Numbered from the stretch's first letter, positions 25,679 to 35,268 are shown. The stretch: DNA of 64,000 nt from Phycisphaerae bacterium (GCA_028714255.1 JAQTMR010000005.1:1-64000), one strand, 5' to 3'. Made by a program: numbers and translations. Notes: generated from the sequence alone by a model not told the origin.

Positions 25679-25831
25679 CTACGGGCTGTTCTCCTTAATT
25701 CCTACGACGCCATTATTAAGGCCGATGTACATTATTTCTGTCCAGGCAAATGACCTTGTCGGGCGCGCATACTTCACGCCTGCCAGTGGGCTGGCCGGAT
25801 GTTTCTGCTTATGTTTTACTTGTTTGTTCAT
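25679..25831 (-). CDS. Small protein of 50 residues, unknown function
   Basis: A 50-codon frame starting MNKQVKHKQK and ending GIKENSP, with an ordered-looking middle (YARPTRSFAWTEIMYIGLNN). It is bounded by a strong terminator 28 bases after the stop, which has no other natural client, and lies in an otherwise empty interval between GH5 and the GNAT genes. There is no clear ribosome site before the ATG, which weakens the call. The basic N-terminus and aromatic core would suit a small nucleic-acid or membrane-surface binding protein, but nothing is recognisable. Confidence 0.5.
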   Translation of the reverse strand: MNKQVKHKQKHPASPLAGVKYARPTRSFAWTEIMYIGLNNGVVGIKENSP

Positions 25832-25946
25832 TGGAAAAAACTTTCGTCAAAACCTGAAACCAAAAACTCTACCAAAAACACTTACCTTCTGTCAAGGATA
25901 AATGAAAAAATCTGTAACAGTTTTAAATCAGCTATATGTCCCTGAT

Positions 25947-26999
25947 TTATTCCTTAGGCGGTATCAGGGCATTATGAATCGGCTCGAACCATTTATCTTC
26001 CAACACTTTATAGACGACGAAGTCCGAATCGAACTGCCAGTATGTCCAGCTGAAGCCGAATTCTTCTGCCGTTCGCGCCACAGCAGAAGTGTAGCGAACG
26101 CGGGAATCTATATCGCCTTTGTCATACGCACCGAACTCGCCCAGCAATATCGGCCTGTTATGTTTCTTCGCCCATTTTTGCGCCACAGTAAAATCATTAA
26201 CAATTATTTTTTTCTCTCTTTCCGTACCGAGCCATTTTATGCCGGTTTTGCTTTTATTGCTTGACCACGCCGCACCCTGATGTGTGAAAGAGTGAGGCTC
26301 GTAGTAGTGAATAGTCACGATGATATTGCGGTCGTCCTCCGGCAGCTCAAGTTTATTCAGAACTCCTATCCGGTTAAAGACCCCCGGGCCTATAACCACT
26401 GTTCGCGTCGGATTACTTTCCCGAACAATCGCCAGAGCCTCCTTTAAGTACTCATTCCATAATTCTGGTGTAAGTTTTCTTGCTGGCTCATTCAGCAGCT
26501 CAAAAATAACGTTCTCGGATGCATCCTTGAAATGCGGTGCCGCTTGTTTCCAGAACGCCAAAAACTTGTCCTTATTGTTGTTGGGGTCTTTACTCATTGT
26601 TTCATACTCGTGCATATCCAGAATTACCATCAAGTCGTTCTTCAGGGCGTTCTCTACTGCCCAGTCTGCAACCTCGAACCATGAATTCTTCAGGGTATAT
26701 GGGGCAGTTGCTTCCATATGCGCAAAGGGATACAGATTAATTCGTACCGAACTAAATCCGCCTTCCTTTATGGTTTTGAAGAATTTCTCTTTGAAGCGGG
26801 CCTGTTCTCTCGATTTCCATATCGGGTCATAACCGATGATATTGACTCCTCTGCCGATTTTCTTGTTCTGCTCAAAAGCGTCCATTTGCTTTACTCCGGT
26901 GGCACAACCCGTTGCCAGTGTCAAAATCATCATAGCTAAAAACATGCCTAAGACGGTCTTGTATGACTGAAATCTGCGGTTGTTACTTTTGTTGTTCAT
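25947..26999 (-). CDS. GH5-type glycoside hydrolase lipoprotein
   Basis: 350 residues. A lipobox (LATGC, Cys32) after a hydrophobic segment predicts a lipoprotein. The (beta/alpha)8 cellulase-family fold shows GRGVNIIGYD, SVRINLYPF, VILDMHEYE, the acid/base Glu171 in FELLNEPA, HYYEP, and the nucleophile Glu288 in ILLGEFGAY. GH5 enzymes cut beta-1,4-glucans or mannans. The divergent neighbour is a beta-mannosidase, so an endo-beta-mannanase or manno-oligosaccharide role is the best guess; cellulase activity is the alternative. It has a strong promoter at 27050-27078. Confidence 0.88.
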   Translation of the reverse strand: MNNKSNNRRFQSYKTVLGMFLAMMILTLATGCATGVKQMDAFEQNKKIGRGVNIIGYDPIWKSREQARFKEKFFKTIKEGGFSSVRINLYPFAHMEATAPYTLKNSWFEVADWAVENALKNDLMVILDMHEYETMSKDPNNNKDKFLAFWKQAAPHFKDASENVIFELLNEPARKLTPELWNEYLKEALAIVRESNPTRTVVIGPGVFNRIGVLNKLELPEDDRNIIVTIHYYEPHSFTHQGAAWSSNKSKTGIKWLGTEREKKIIVNDFTVAQKWAKKHNRPILLGEFGAYDKGDIDSRVRYTSAVARTAEEFGFSWTYWQFDSDFVVYKVLEDKWFEPIHNALIPPKE

Positions 27000-27049
27000 T
27001 ATTGAGTCCTTCCTAAAGATTATAAAACCTGAAATTAAAATTCCGAGGC

Positions 27050-27078
27050 ATTATAATAAATACTGGTTTAATAGACAA
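27050..27078 (-). promoter_or_regulatory. Promoter of the GH5 gene
   Basis: Minus strand: TTGTCT (27078-27073), 17-base spacer, perfect TATAAT (27055-27050), about 45 bases of leader. Confidence 0.6.
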
Positions 27079-27120
27079 CCCTTTTTGCCAAAGCTTATGA
27101 ACTGCTAAAAGTGAATTTTG

Positions 27121-27148
27121 TTGTAAGGCGGTCTGTGTGGAATATAAT
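27121..27148 (+). promoter_or_regulatory. Promoter of the GH2 gene
   Basis: TTGTAA, 16-base spacer, perfect TATAAT. The two glycosidase promoters are back to back in 100 bases, which would suit shared control. Confidence 0.6.
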
Positions 27149-27186
27149 TGTTACCGTTTATTATACCAAAAAAGGAATGGCTCTCG

Positions 27187-29703
27187 ATGTCTAAAGTATC
27201 TGTGGATTTGACGGGAAGATGGAAATTTAAGGAATATCCTGTGTCGGCGCGGAGAATACGCGATTTGGACTCAGCGGATTGGCTGGAAACGAATGTTCCC
27301 TGCTCGATTTTCGGCAGTTTAATTGTAGCCGGGCAGATAAAGCAAAGTGACATTGACGCTCGGCCGGAAGAATTCTGCTGGGTCAGCGAAAAGCCGTGGA
27401 TATACAGAAAGACTTTTGATGTGCCGGATGAATTACTTGGTAGCGACCGGGTTGAGCTGGTCTTTGACGGGTTGGATACGATAGCCGGCATTTGGCTCAA
27501 CGGCAAACTCATCGGCAAAACGAACAATATGTTCGTTCCATTTCGGTTTGATGTAACTAAATTTCTTAAAGCGAAAAATAATTCGTTGTTGGTCAAATTC
27601 GAGCCCGCAATCCAATACGCCAAAAGATTAATGGACCGATATACGACGTTCAGCGAATCAGACTTTAACAATCCGTATCGCGTTTATATAAGAAAGGCAC
27701 AATACCAGTTCGGCTGGGACTGGTGCCCGCCTCTACCGGGCTGCGGAATTTGGCGGGCAGTTCGTCTCGAAGGCACCGCGAAAAGCCGAATAGCCGACCT
27801 GCACGTCAGTACGGTGGACTGCAATAAACGTTTCGCGGATGTTAAAATCGCGGTAAAATTGGACACAGTGGCGGAAGAAGAATTTCTTTGTAGGCTGACT
27901 TTGTCCTGCAGGGAGCAGGTAATAGAGCACAATTTGGTTTTCGATAGAGGCGAGGAATCTCAATCGACGGTGATACGTATTGAAAACCCGCAGCTTTGGT
28001 GGCCTGCGGGCTATGGGCGACAGAGCCTTTATAATCTTGAACTTGTGCTGTTGGCCGGCGATGAGATTATAGACAGGTTGCAGAAAAGAATCGGGATAAG
28101 GACGGCGAAGGTAAACCTTTCGCCGGACGAATATGGGGACAAGTTTCAGTTCGAGATAAACGGCCGGCCGGTATTTGCCAAAGGGGCGAACTGGGTGCCG
28201 CCGTCGATATTTGCAGGCCAGCTCGACCACAGCGATTATAAAAGACTTCTGTTTGCCGCAGCGGGGGCCAATATGAATATGCTGCGAGTATGGGGCGGGG
28301 GATATTATGAGGCCGAAGAGTTTTACGAACTTTGCAGCGAGCTTGGCATAATGGTTTGGCAGGATTTTATGTTCGCCTGCGCCTATTATCCCGACAGACA
28401 ATGGTTTCTGGATGAGGTGGAGAAGGAAGCGGCCATAACCATAAAGCGGCTGCGGAACCATCCGTGTCTTGTTTTATGGTGCGGGAACAATGAAATCGAC
28501 TGGCTGCACCACCGCGGCTGTCTTGGAAAGGGGAAAAAACTTTACGGCAAAGCGATTTATCATCGGCTTTTGCCGCAAGTTGCCGCGGAGCTGGATGCTG
28601 ATACCGATTACATACCGACGACGCCGCTGGGTGGAAAAAAGGAATTCGAAACCGGCCGAACACTGACAACACATAATTGGGACATATGGTCGGGCCATCA
28701 GCCGGTCCGTCAATACCAATGCAAGCCTGAAGATATGCCGCGATTTGTTACTGAATTCGGGATGCAATCGATGCCGGGTATGGAAACCGTCAGAAAATTT
28801 TGTCCGGCGGAACAATTGCGCATCGGCAGCTACCCGATAGAAAAACACAACTATCAAGTGGACGGCAGCAGCCGATTATACCGCTATATGGGCGATTTAT
28901 TTGGTGCCGCGGAGAGTATTGAGGAGTTTGTTTATTTCTCACAAGTTACGCAGGCCCGCGGGATAAAGACTTACGTCGAACATTTAAGGGCCCACAACTA
29001 CAGGAACAGCGGCGTATTATTTTGGCAGCTTAATGATTGCTGCCCTGCGGTAAGCTGGTCCGCAATTGACGTAGCGGGCGAACCGAAGGCGCTTTATTAT
29101 TACGCAAAGCGGTTTTTCTCGAATTTACTGATAGCGGTTGTGTCCGAGCCGGTAAAAGCGCCGTTCGATTTGCCATTGGGATTGCGACCGCTGGCAGTTG
29201 CGGTAATAAACGACAGCGAACAGCCGGTAACCGCCACGCTGAATTGTCGTCTGATTGATTTATTCGGGCATCTGTTAGACCAGATTGCGCTTCCCGTAGC
29301 GATTGGGCCGTTTAGTACATTGTCCCTGACTAAACTTGCCAAAACGATTATTTCACCTGCCAATCCGGAGAAAAGCTGCCTGCATATTATTTTAGACAAA
29401 GACGGAGAAAAAATCGCAGAAAAGCTGTTCTTCTACTTGCCTGATAAATATATCGACTGGCCCAAAGCAGAAATCAGCAGGAGCTTTTCTCGAATGACCG
29501 AGAAACGATGGACGCTGAAACTAAAATCAAACGCGATTGCAAGAGACGTGCAAATAAGCGCCTCCGCGGCGGTACAATTCAGTGATAATTTCATAGACTT
29601 GATACCGCCGAATGAGTTTGAGATAACAATCGATTGTGAACACCGCGCAAGACGTGATACCTCTTCAATTGAATCGGTCTTGCAGCTGCGCTGCTTTAAA
29701 TAG
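27187..29703 (+). CDS. GH2 beta-mannosidase
   Basis: Removes terminal beta-mannose from manno-oligosaccharides. 838 residues: N-terminal sugar-binding jelly roll (LTGRWKFKEYP, PWIYRKTFDVP, FDGLDTIAGIWLNGK), an immunoglobulin-like domain (NPQLWWPAGYG), then the TIM barrel with acid/base Glu436 in WCGNNEIDW and nucleophile Glu523 in VTEFGMQSMP, and C-terminal beta domains. The family-specific stretch FGWDWCPPLPGCGIWR identifies the mannosidase subgroup of GH2 rather than galactosidase or glucuronidase. No signal peptide, so cytoplasmic. The ATG at 27187 is chosen, with AAGGA upstream; a TTG 13 codons earlier falls in the promoter. Confidence 0.92.
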   Translation: MSKVSVDLTGRWKFKEYPVSARRIRDLDSADWLETNVPCSIFGSLIVAGQIKQSDIDARPEEFCWVSEKPWIYRKTFDVPDELLGSDRVELVFDGLDTIAGIWLNGKLIGKTNNMFVPFRFDVTKFLKAKNNSLLVKFEPAIQYAKRLMDRYTTFSESDFNNPYRVYIRKAQYQFGWDWCPPLPGCGIWRAVRLEGTAKSRIADLHVSTVDCNKRFADVKIAVKLDTVAEEEFLCRLTLSCREQVIEHNLVFDRGEESQSTVIRIENPQLWWPAGYGRQSLYNLELVLLAGDEIIDRLQKRIGIRTAKVNLSPDEYGDKFQFEINGRPVFAKGANWVPPSIFAGQLDHSDYKRLLFAAAGANMNMLRVWGGGYYEAEEFYELCSELGIMVWQDFMFACAYYPDRQWFLDEVEKEAAITIKRLRNHPCLVLWCGNNEIDWLHHRGCLGKGKKLYGKAIYHRLLPQVAAELDADTDYIPTTPLGGKKEFETGRTLTTHNWDIWSGHQPVRQYQCKPEDMPRFVTEFGMQSMPGMETVRKFCPAEQLRIGSYPIEKHNYQVDGSSRLYRYMGDLFGAAESIEEFVYFSQVTQARGIKTYVEHLRAHNYRNSGVLFWQLNDCCPAVSWSAIDVAGEPKALYYYAKRFFSNLLIAVVSEPVKAPFDLPLGLRPLAVAVINDSEQPVTATLNCRLIDLFGHLLDQIALPVAIGPFSTLSLTKLAKTIISPANPEKSCLHIILDKDGEKIAEKLFFYLPDKYIDWPKAEISRSFSRMTEKRWTLKLKSNAIARDVQISASAAVQFSDNFIDLIPPNEFEITIDCEHRARRDTSSIESVLQLRCFK

Positions 29704-29716
29704 ACACTTTACCAAA

Positions 29717-31606
29717 TTAAAACCTGGAACGGGGGTCGCTCTCATCCCTCCGCTCATCCTGCACCGGAGAGTACAGGCGTTGACCTGCTTGGCCTTCCCA
29801 GCCTCGCAAAGGTTCCTTTGGTTCTTTTTCAGCTCTTTTGATTTCGTTAAACTTACTCAGCAAAGATTCGGCCCAATATCTCGTTTTAGTGGGCAAGTGT
29901 TCTATATTTTTTCCGTCAAAACTGTAAAGCATATCAAGAAAATGCCTGGCGTGCAGATTGTTTCCGCCCGACCAGTCATTTACAGGGACAATATCAACCA
30001 AAACTGCGCCGGTAGCGTAATTTACTGTCTTAGGGACTGTAACTGCCCTTTGTTCTTCATCCTCTGTAATCTTATATTCGCCAGCTTCCCCTATGACTTC
30101 TCCCTGCTTGACCATAAAGTCTTTACTGTACCAATAGCCCAATACATATTTGGAGACCTGAACTGTTACAGTCATGGTGGCTTCCTGTACGTCACGCGGG
30201 AAGATGTATAACGTCTCGGGAATATTCACGGTCTCTGTTGTGTCAGAAAATTTACTCCATAAAACGACCTTGTTCTTCAGCGATTTGTCCTGCTCGCCGA
30301 ACTGATTTGTTCCTGCTATAGGATTAAAAACACCAAGCCGAATTCTATATCGGTAGCTCTCGCCTGGTTCGGCAGTATCATCATGTGCCCAGAATAATAA
30401 TGGCTCGTCCATTCCGGTGAAGTCCGTACTCTCTGTAATTGAAATCTCATTAAATCCCTGATAAATATCCTCTATTGTAATTGAAACCTCTTTGCCTTTT
30501 TGAGGACGCTCATTTCCGAGGTCTCGCTCAGTTTTTCTCGATGGTGTTCTTCTCGCAGTCACAGGTGCAGCTCCTCTTTCTCCTCTGCTCTCTGTTGGTG
30601 TTCTCCCGCTTGTTGCAGAGCGAGTATCTGTCGGCGTTGTTCTGCCTTGTCGCTCCGGGCGTTTTCCTTCACGCTCTTCTCTTTTTTCAGCAGCAGCTTC
30701 ACGCCTTTCTATTACATTCCTCTCTCTCTGATAATCTGTATATTTTCTGTGTAATGAAGGAGGAAACCACTCTTCTTTTGCGGAGGCAATCTGATAAGCA
30801 TCCGGCTGCAAGAGGTCCATTTTCACTTTCGCATCATCAAATTGAAGAATACGTACTTTTACCCCGCCGGCCGGCAAATCGTTGACATATTCTACAATCT
30901 TGAACATCTCTTTGCGAGGGTCTATCTTGCTTCGAGGCACAGTTTGCCAATCGCTCCAACTGCCGTCGGAAAGCAACTTCTGTCTTTGTAATTGCACGGC
31001 CGCAAAGACAGGATTGGCAAGACGCCGGTTACGCCAATCCTGCGGAATGTGCTCACCGGCGAAACATTCATGAAATCTTTTATATAATCCCGAAACGTTA
31101 AATTTGGCCTCCACAGTAACGAAGTCAATATCATTTGGCTCGCTATTACTTTGGTCATAAACATTTTCCGTACCGGCCTCTTCCTTGGGTACATAAGCCA
31201 CTGCCCTGATGTGCTCGACTGAGACCTCGTTGACTTCGCCAATCAGCGGGATACGATATGCTTTGTTGTCACTTATGCCCCTTGAACTGATAACAGGCTG
31301 CGGCAGGCTGAGGCCGATGTCAATGTCGCTTATGGCTGAGTCTAACAGAGCAATAAACTTATCGGCCTGTGGTTGGTATGGCTGCCCCGGCTCAGGCTTG
31401 CGATTCAGCCTCATCTCCAAAGCATCGGTCTGTTTGCTTATGTGATTATCAATACTACCGGCGTCAAACTTGTCATTGTCATATTTGACGTAATTTGGAC
31501 TGAACAGGACACGGGTAATAAAAAGCCAAAAGCACACGAGCCCGACAACTACCAGGACTATTTTCTCAACATGTTCTTCGAAAAAGTTGCTGTCTTTTTT
31601 ACTCAT
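29717..31606 (-). CDS. Large membrane-anchored protein of the PilM-PilN operon, unknown function
   Basis: 629 residues. A short cytoplasmic start (MSKKDSNFFEEHVEK), one membrane segment (about 17-36), then a large periplasmic part. Residues about 305-385 are disordered and rich in Arg, Glu, Ser and Thr (EKREEREGKRPERQ, SATSGRTPTESRG). The C-terminal half looks folded, with beta-sandwich-like stretches (AEPGESYRYRIRLGVFNP) and GAVLVDIVPVNDW. I do not recognise a family. As third gene after the PilM-PilN fusion and a PilO-like protein it occupies the place of PilP, so a pilus or secretion alignment role is inferred. Convergent with the GH2 gene, 13 bases apart. Confidence 0.7.
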   Translation of the reverse strand: MSKKDSNFFEEHVEKIVLVVVGLVCFWLFITRVLFSPNYVKYDNDKFDAGSIDNHISKQTDALEMRLNRKPEPGQPYQPQADKFIALLDSAISDIDIGLSLPQPVISSRGISDNKAYRIPLIGEVNEVSVEHIRAVAYVPKEEAGTENVYDQSNSEPNDIDFVTVEAKFNVSGLYKRFHECFAGEHIPQDWRNRRLANPVFAAVQLQRQKLLSDGSWSDWQTVPRSKIDPRKEMFKIVEYVNDLPAGGVKVRILQFDDAKVKMDLLQPDAYQIASAKEEWFPPSLHRKYTDYQRERNVIERREAAAEKREEREGKRPERQGRTTPTDTRSATSGRTPTESRGERGAAPVTARRTPSRKTERDLGNERPQKGKEVSITIEDIYQGFNEISITESTDFTGMDEPLLFWAHDDTAEPGESYRYRIRLGVFNPIAGTNQFGEQDKSLKNKVVLWSKFSDTTETVNIPETLYIFPRDVQEATMTVTVQVSKYVLGYWYSKDFMVKQGEVIGEAGEYKITEDEEQRAVTVPKTVNYATGAVLVDIVPVNDWSGGNNLHARHFLDMLYSFDGKNIEHLPTKTRYWAESLLSKFNEIKRAEKEPKEPLRGWEGQAGQRLYSPVQDERRDESDPRSRF

Positions 31607-31628
31607 ATCAAATGTCTCGAATAACGCT

Positions 31629-32861
31629 TCAACGCCTTACGTTTTCCACTTGTTCTGCCGTATTTTGCAGTGGTTCTTTGATCAATTCCGGCTTGATATC
31701 ATCGTAGCCTTTTTTGTCAAAAACATATTCACAAATTAAATCCAGTTCTACTACTGCATCCTCACCGTAGCGGTAGAGATAGTGAGTTGCATTCTCCCGG
31801 TCAATTGGACTGATATTACTCTCTAAAACCGTTATTTGATTGTGTTTGAAAACACGCTCTTGTTCCTCACCGGAAAAACCTCTGAACTTATGCTGTTTGG
31901 CGCTGCAAAGTTTTTGCATAAACGGCAAAATAGCCTTCGTATCAACCACCACCACAACATGAAAATGCACAACATCAATATCATCATTGCAAAACCTTCC
32001 CGTGTGAGGCTCCGCAATCGCATTTTTACTCGAGAGAACATAACTGGGCCTTGTGGCCGCCTTTCCGCCGTCTGTCTTTTTGCCGGCTTCGAAGTTTACA
32101 GCCATAAGACGTTTTACCGGTGATGTGAAAACGCTATCCGAGCCGGTATTCAGAGAATCTATCGTATCGATAATATCTTCGATGACCCAATAACCTAACT
32201 GCCAATACCAGCAATCTTCAACTGCCGCATCTATTCCGGTGTATTCGTATTCTTCCCAGAATTCGTATCCGCTCAAATCCGTCGGAACGGCATAAACAAA
32301 CGCAGACTGCGCCTTCTCTCGACAGAGGACATCTGTTATTGTAGCCTCGACCTCGCTTCGCTTTTCCGTCCCTTCTTCGAAACCCTGACGAGAAGAACCC
32401 TGCAAACCTTTCCGCAACTCGGCTTCCGTGGGACAACTGAGAGCATTTATATTGGCAATTAGTCTATCTGCCGACCTGCGAAATTGCTGGCCGAATTGCC
32501 CGAAAATCAACGTAGAGGGGTCCTTAGGAGCAGGAAATATCTTATAACTTAACAACGGCCTTTGACTGCTTTGCCTGGCAAAAACTTCTGTCTGATTGGC
32601 GTCTCTCTCGTATTTCTGCTGATACTCCTGCTCAATCTCCCATTGGTTTCGGGAAACGGCGCTTTCACTCAGGCTCTGAATGTTTCTGCCCAGAGAAATA
32701 CTTTCTCTTTCTATCTGTTTCTTGAGCTTGGTGCTCATCAATTGGGTGGGTACAAAAAGAAGCACCGCAACCACGGTTATAATAACCGGCAGTATCAGCG
32801 ACGAATAGTTCCTGAGAAAACTTAATTTCTGTATAACATCTTTAAATTTGGGGATATCCAT
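31629..32861 (-). CDS. Bitopic membrane protein in the PilO position
   Basis: 410 residues: a short cytoplasmic leader, one membrane segment (LILPVIITVVAVLLFVP, about 22-40), a coiled coil (about 42-95), then a periplasmic domain. The end (VVHFHVVVVVDTKAILPFMQKLC and the following strands, about 290-320) has the rhythm of the ferredoxin-like fold of PilO/GspM. It is twice the length of normal PilO. Position directly behind the PilM-PilN fusion supports the PilO comparison, but sequence alone does not prove it. It lies 48 bases after pilM and 22 before the next gene. Confidence 0.7.
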   Translation of the reverse strand: MDIPKFKDVIQKLSFLRNYSSLILPVIITVVAVLLFVPTQLMSTKLKKQIERESISLGRNIQSLSESAVSRNQWEIEQEYQQKYERDANQTEVFARQSSQRPLLSYKIFPAPKDPSTLIFGQFGQQFRRSADRLIANINALSCPTEAELRKGLQGSSRQGFEEGTEKRSEVEATITDVLCREKAQSAFVYAVPTDLSGYEFWEEYEYTGIDAAVEDCWYWQLGYWVIEDIIDTIDSLNTGSDSVFTSPVKRLMAVNFEAGKKTDGGKAATRPSYVLSSKNAIAEPHTGRFCNDDIDVVHFHVVVVVDTKAILPFMQKLCSAKQHKFRGFSGEEQERVFKHNQITVLESNISPIDRENATHYLYRYGEDAVVELDLICEYVFDKKGYDDIKPELIKEPLQNTAEQVENVRR

Positions 32862-32909
32862 TTCAACTCACTAATCTATTTTGATTCAGCTGTTTTACTG
32901 TATTGAGCC

Positions 32910-35195
32910 TCAAAAGTCATCGGATTCGGTTTCCCTTCTTTCTTGGCTTCTTTCGTCCCTCTCAGGAGCCATGGTTTCATCAGGCTCCTTAACCTCGTTA
33001 GTTTCTTTAATCGATTCGGTTTCCTCGGTGTTATTCAGTGCGCCTTTCCAGACAAATTTAACGTCTAATTTAAACCAGTGGTCATTGACCTCGTAAACGG
33101 CTTTGCCTGACTTGTCGAGTTTCCTTTTTCCGTCCTCGTTTAACTCTGCGACCTTACTGATAGTCTCCCTTGTCATAGGGTCAATTAAAGCCAGCTCATC
33201 GTTTTCTTCCGCATCAGTATTGCTGACACCTATCCCCGCAGGCATTGCGGCTTCCAAAGAAACTTCACCTGTCTCCAGTTTGAAATGTTCAATTTCAGCT
33301 TTTTTATACAGTTCAAACTGATTTTTCCAGTCAACAACATCGTCAAGATGCAGCAGTCGGGTAACAACTCCCCACTTATTAGGCTCGCCTTCCACTCCGG
33401 GAGGGTCCATCAACTCATTTATGTTCTTATAGGGGCTATAGCCGGTGAGGGTTACCACAAATCCGGGCAGGCTTTCAGCTTCTTCCTGGCTCCCTGCAGA
33501 GGGAATTGTTCTTTGTGAACGTGTCATTCGGCTGCTTTGGGGTGATACTTCGCTCCTCCTGTCGCGGATAGAGGCATCAGACCGTCCCGCAAGAGACCTG
33601 TAATCAACAGCTTCGGCTTTATTACTTCTCTGTGTAAAATCTGTGGCTTTGAACTGTGCGGAAGCAATATCACTTGTGAAGTAAGCTGACATGCCTGTTA
33701 CGAATATCTGCTTTCGCTCCTTGCGGGGAGTTTTCAGGACCGTTTCTATATCATCGTTGGCGAAAGCCCCATAAAGTTCTTTTTGTTCGGCATTATTTTT
33801 TTCGTTAGGCAAAACGGAAATTATGGTTTGATGTAATAAAGGAACGACGTCGCGATAATCAAAAAGTTTAAGTTCTTTTTCTATTATTGCTTCGGACTGC
33901 ATGCCCTTGCTTTGCTCGTCTTTGAGCTTCTCATCGGCCTGCTTGGCAGCGTTAACGATATTGTTGATTTTTTGTCGAACTTGATTGTTATTTGCATAAT
34001 TCATTTTGTCCAGGAAGGTCCGCCCGAAGCACATAAGCGAAACCAGCAATATTGCCGATGCTGCGGCAATAAAATACTTGGTTTTAGCCGCCCAAACCAT
34101 TGACCTGGCGACACTGCGGGGCAGCAAATTACTTTCTATTCTGGCCTGGCCCAAACCTTGCAAAGCAAGGCCGTAAACAATACCAAAATCGCAGACACTT
34201 TCATGAAATTTCGCCGCGGAAACATCAGGGCTTATCGTGAGTTTCTTGAAAGAATCCGGTATTTCAACAGGCATCTGCAGCGTTTGCCGTAAGTACTGAA
34301 GCAGCCCGCGCATCTTCGCTCCGCCGCCCAATGCGATAATCTTCACTATCTTGGTATTTGGATTAGAACTGGTATAAAAGCCCAGAGACCGCTGGATTTC
34401 AGAGGCCAAATCCGTGAAAATCGGCTTCATCGCCTGGAATACCTGCCGGGCGTATTTGCTCATCGGGGCGGTGCGTTTCAGTTTTTCCGCTTTTTCGAAA
34501 TTAAGCTTAAACGTCTCCGCTATCGCCCTGGTAAAAGCATTGCCTCCCATCGGAACACATCTTTGCCAGACTGTCGAGGGCGTGCAGACGACCAAATCGC
34601 TGTTTTCAGCGCCTATGTCGAGAATAACGGTAGCTTGATTTTCGGATTTGCCCAAATCAGCATGGTCGTACAATAAGTAGTTATACAAAGCCATCGGTGA
34701 CATCTGAACATAGCTGACCTTCACGTTTTCTCTGGCAAAATGCTCCAGCACCGAGTTGACTACCTCGCTTTTGACCGCGAAGATACCAACTTTTGTTTCG
34801 GAGCCGTCGGCCTCCGTCATCAACTGCCAGTCCCACTGCACGTCATTGATATCGAAGGGAATCTGCTGGGCAGCCTCGAACTTGACGATTTCAGGTATGC
34901 GCTTCTGCTCGACGGGCGGAAGTTTAACGAACCGTGCGAAACTGTTCTGGCTCGGTACGGAAACAATTACATCGTCCTTGCCCAAATCGTTCTGCTTGAC
35001 GAACTGGCGCAGACTTAGCGCAATCAGCTCGTCTCTTTCCGCTGCTTTTATTCCGCTTCCGGTGAGAACTTTGCCGTGCTGGATATTGTCGAAACCGATT
35101 ACCTCAACAGCGTTCCCCGCGAGTCTTAATCGCAGTGCTTTCAGAGAGCTATTGCCTATATCTATTGCCCAAACCGAACCGTATTCCGACGCCAT
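32910..35195 (-). CDS. pilM: PilM-PilN fusion protein of a type IV pilus-like machine
   Basis: 761 residues. Residues 1-350 are a complete PilM, the actin-like cytoplasmic ATPase of the pilus alignment complex: IDIGNSSLKAL, KFEAAQQIPFD, ILDIGAENSDL, GGNAFTRAIAETF and IIALGGGAKMRGLL. At 353-360 it continues directly with IESNLLPR, resembling the INLLP motif at the start of PilN, which normally sits in the PilM groove as a separate protein; a membrane segment (374-395), a coiled coil and a periplasmic domain follow. Residues about 495-560 are disordered and Ser/Arg-rich. The ATG of MASEYG is used, with AAAGG upstream; a TTG two codons earlier is possible. Confidence 0.88.
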   Translation of the reverse strand: MASEYGSVWAIDIGNSSLKALRLRLAGNAVEVIGFDNIQHGKVLTGSGIKAAERDELIALSLRQFVKQNDLGKDDVIVSVPSQNSFARFVKLPPVEQKRIPEIVKFEAAQQIPFDINDVQWDWQLMTEADGSETKVGIFAVKSEVVNSVLEHFARENVKVSYVQMSPMALYNYLLYDHADLGKSENQATVILDIGAENSDLVVCTPSTVWQRCVPMGGNAFTRAIAETFKLNFEKAEKLKRTAPMSKYARQVFQAMKPIFTDLASEIQRSLGFYTSSNPNTKIVKIIALGGGAKMRGLLQYLRQTLQMPVEIPDSFKKLTISPDVSAAKFHESVCDFGIVYGLALQGLGQARIESNLLPRSVARSMVWAAKTKYFIAAASAILLVSLMCFGRTFLDKMNYANNNQVRQKINNIVNAAKQADEKLKDEQSKGMQSEAIIEKELKLFDYRDVVPLLHQTIISVLPNEKNNAEQKELYGAFANDDIETVLKTPRKERKQIFVTGMSAYFTSDIASAQFKATDFTQRSNKAEAVDYRSLAGRSDASIRDRRSEVSPQSSRMTRSQRTIPSAGSQEEAESLPGFVVTLTGYSPYKNINELMDPPGVEGEPNKWGVVTRLLHLDDVVDWKNQFELYKKAEIEHFKLETGEVSLEAAMPAGIGVSNTDAEENDELALIDPMTRETISKVAELNEDGKRKLDKSGKAVYEVNDHWFKLDVKFVWKGALNNTEETESIKETNEVKEPDETMAPERDERSQERRETESDDF

Positions 35196-35239
35196 AACCA
35201 ACCTTTACAATTTAAGGTCCAAACAGGTTTTGAATGATG

Positions 35240-35268
35240 TTGTAAGCTCGCTTCAACAATTATATATT
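35240..35268 (+). promoter_or_regulatory. Promoter of mtaB, predicted leaderless
   Basis: TTGTAA, 17-base spacer, TATATT. The -10 ends eight bases before the mtaB ATG, which has no ribosome site. Confidence 0.5.
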
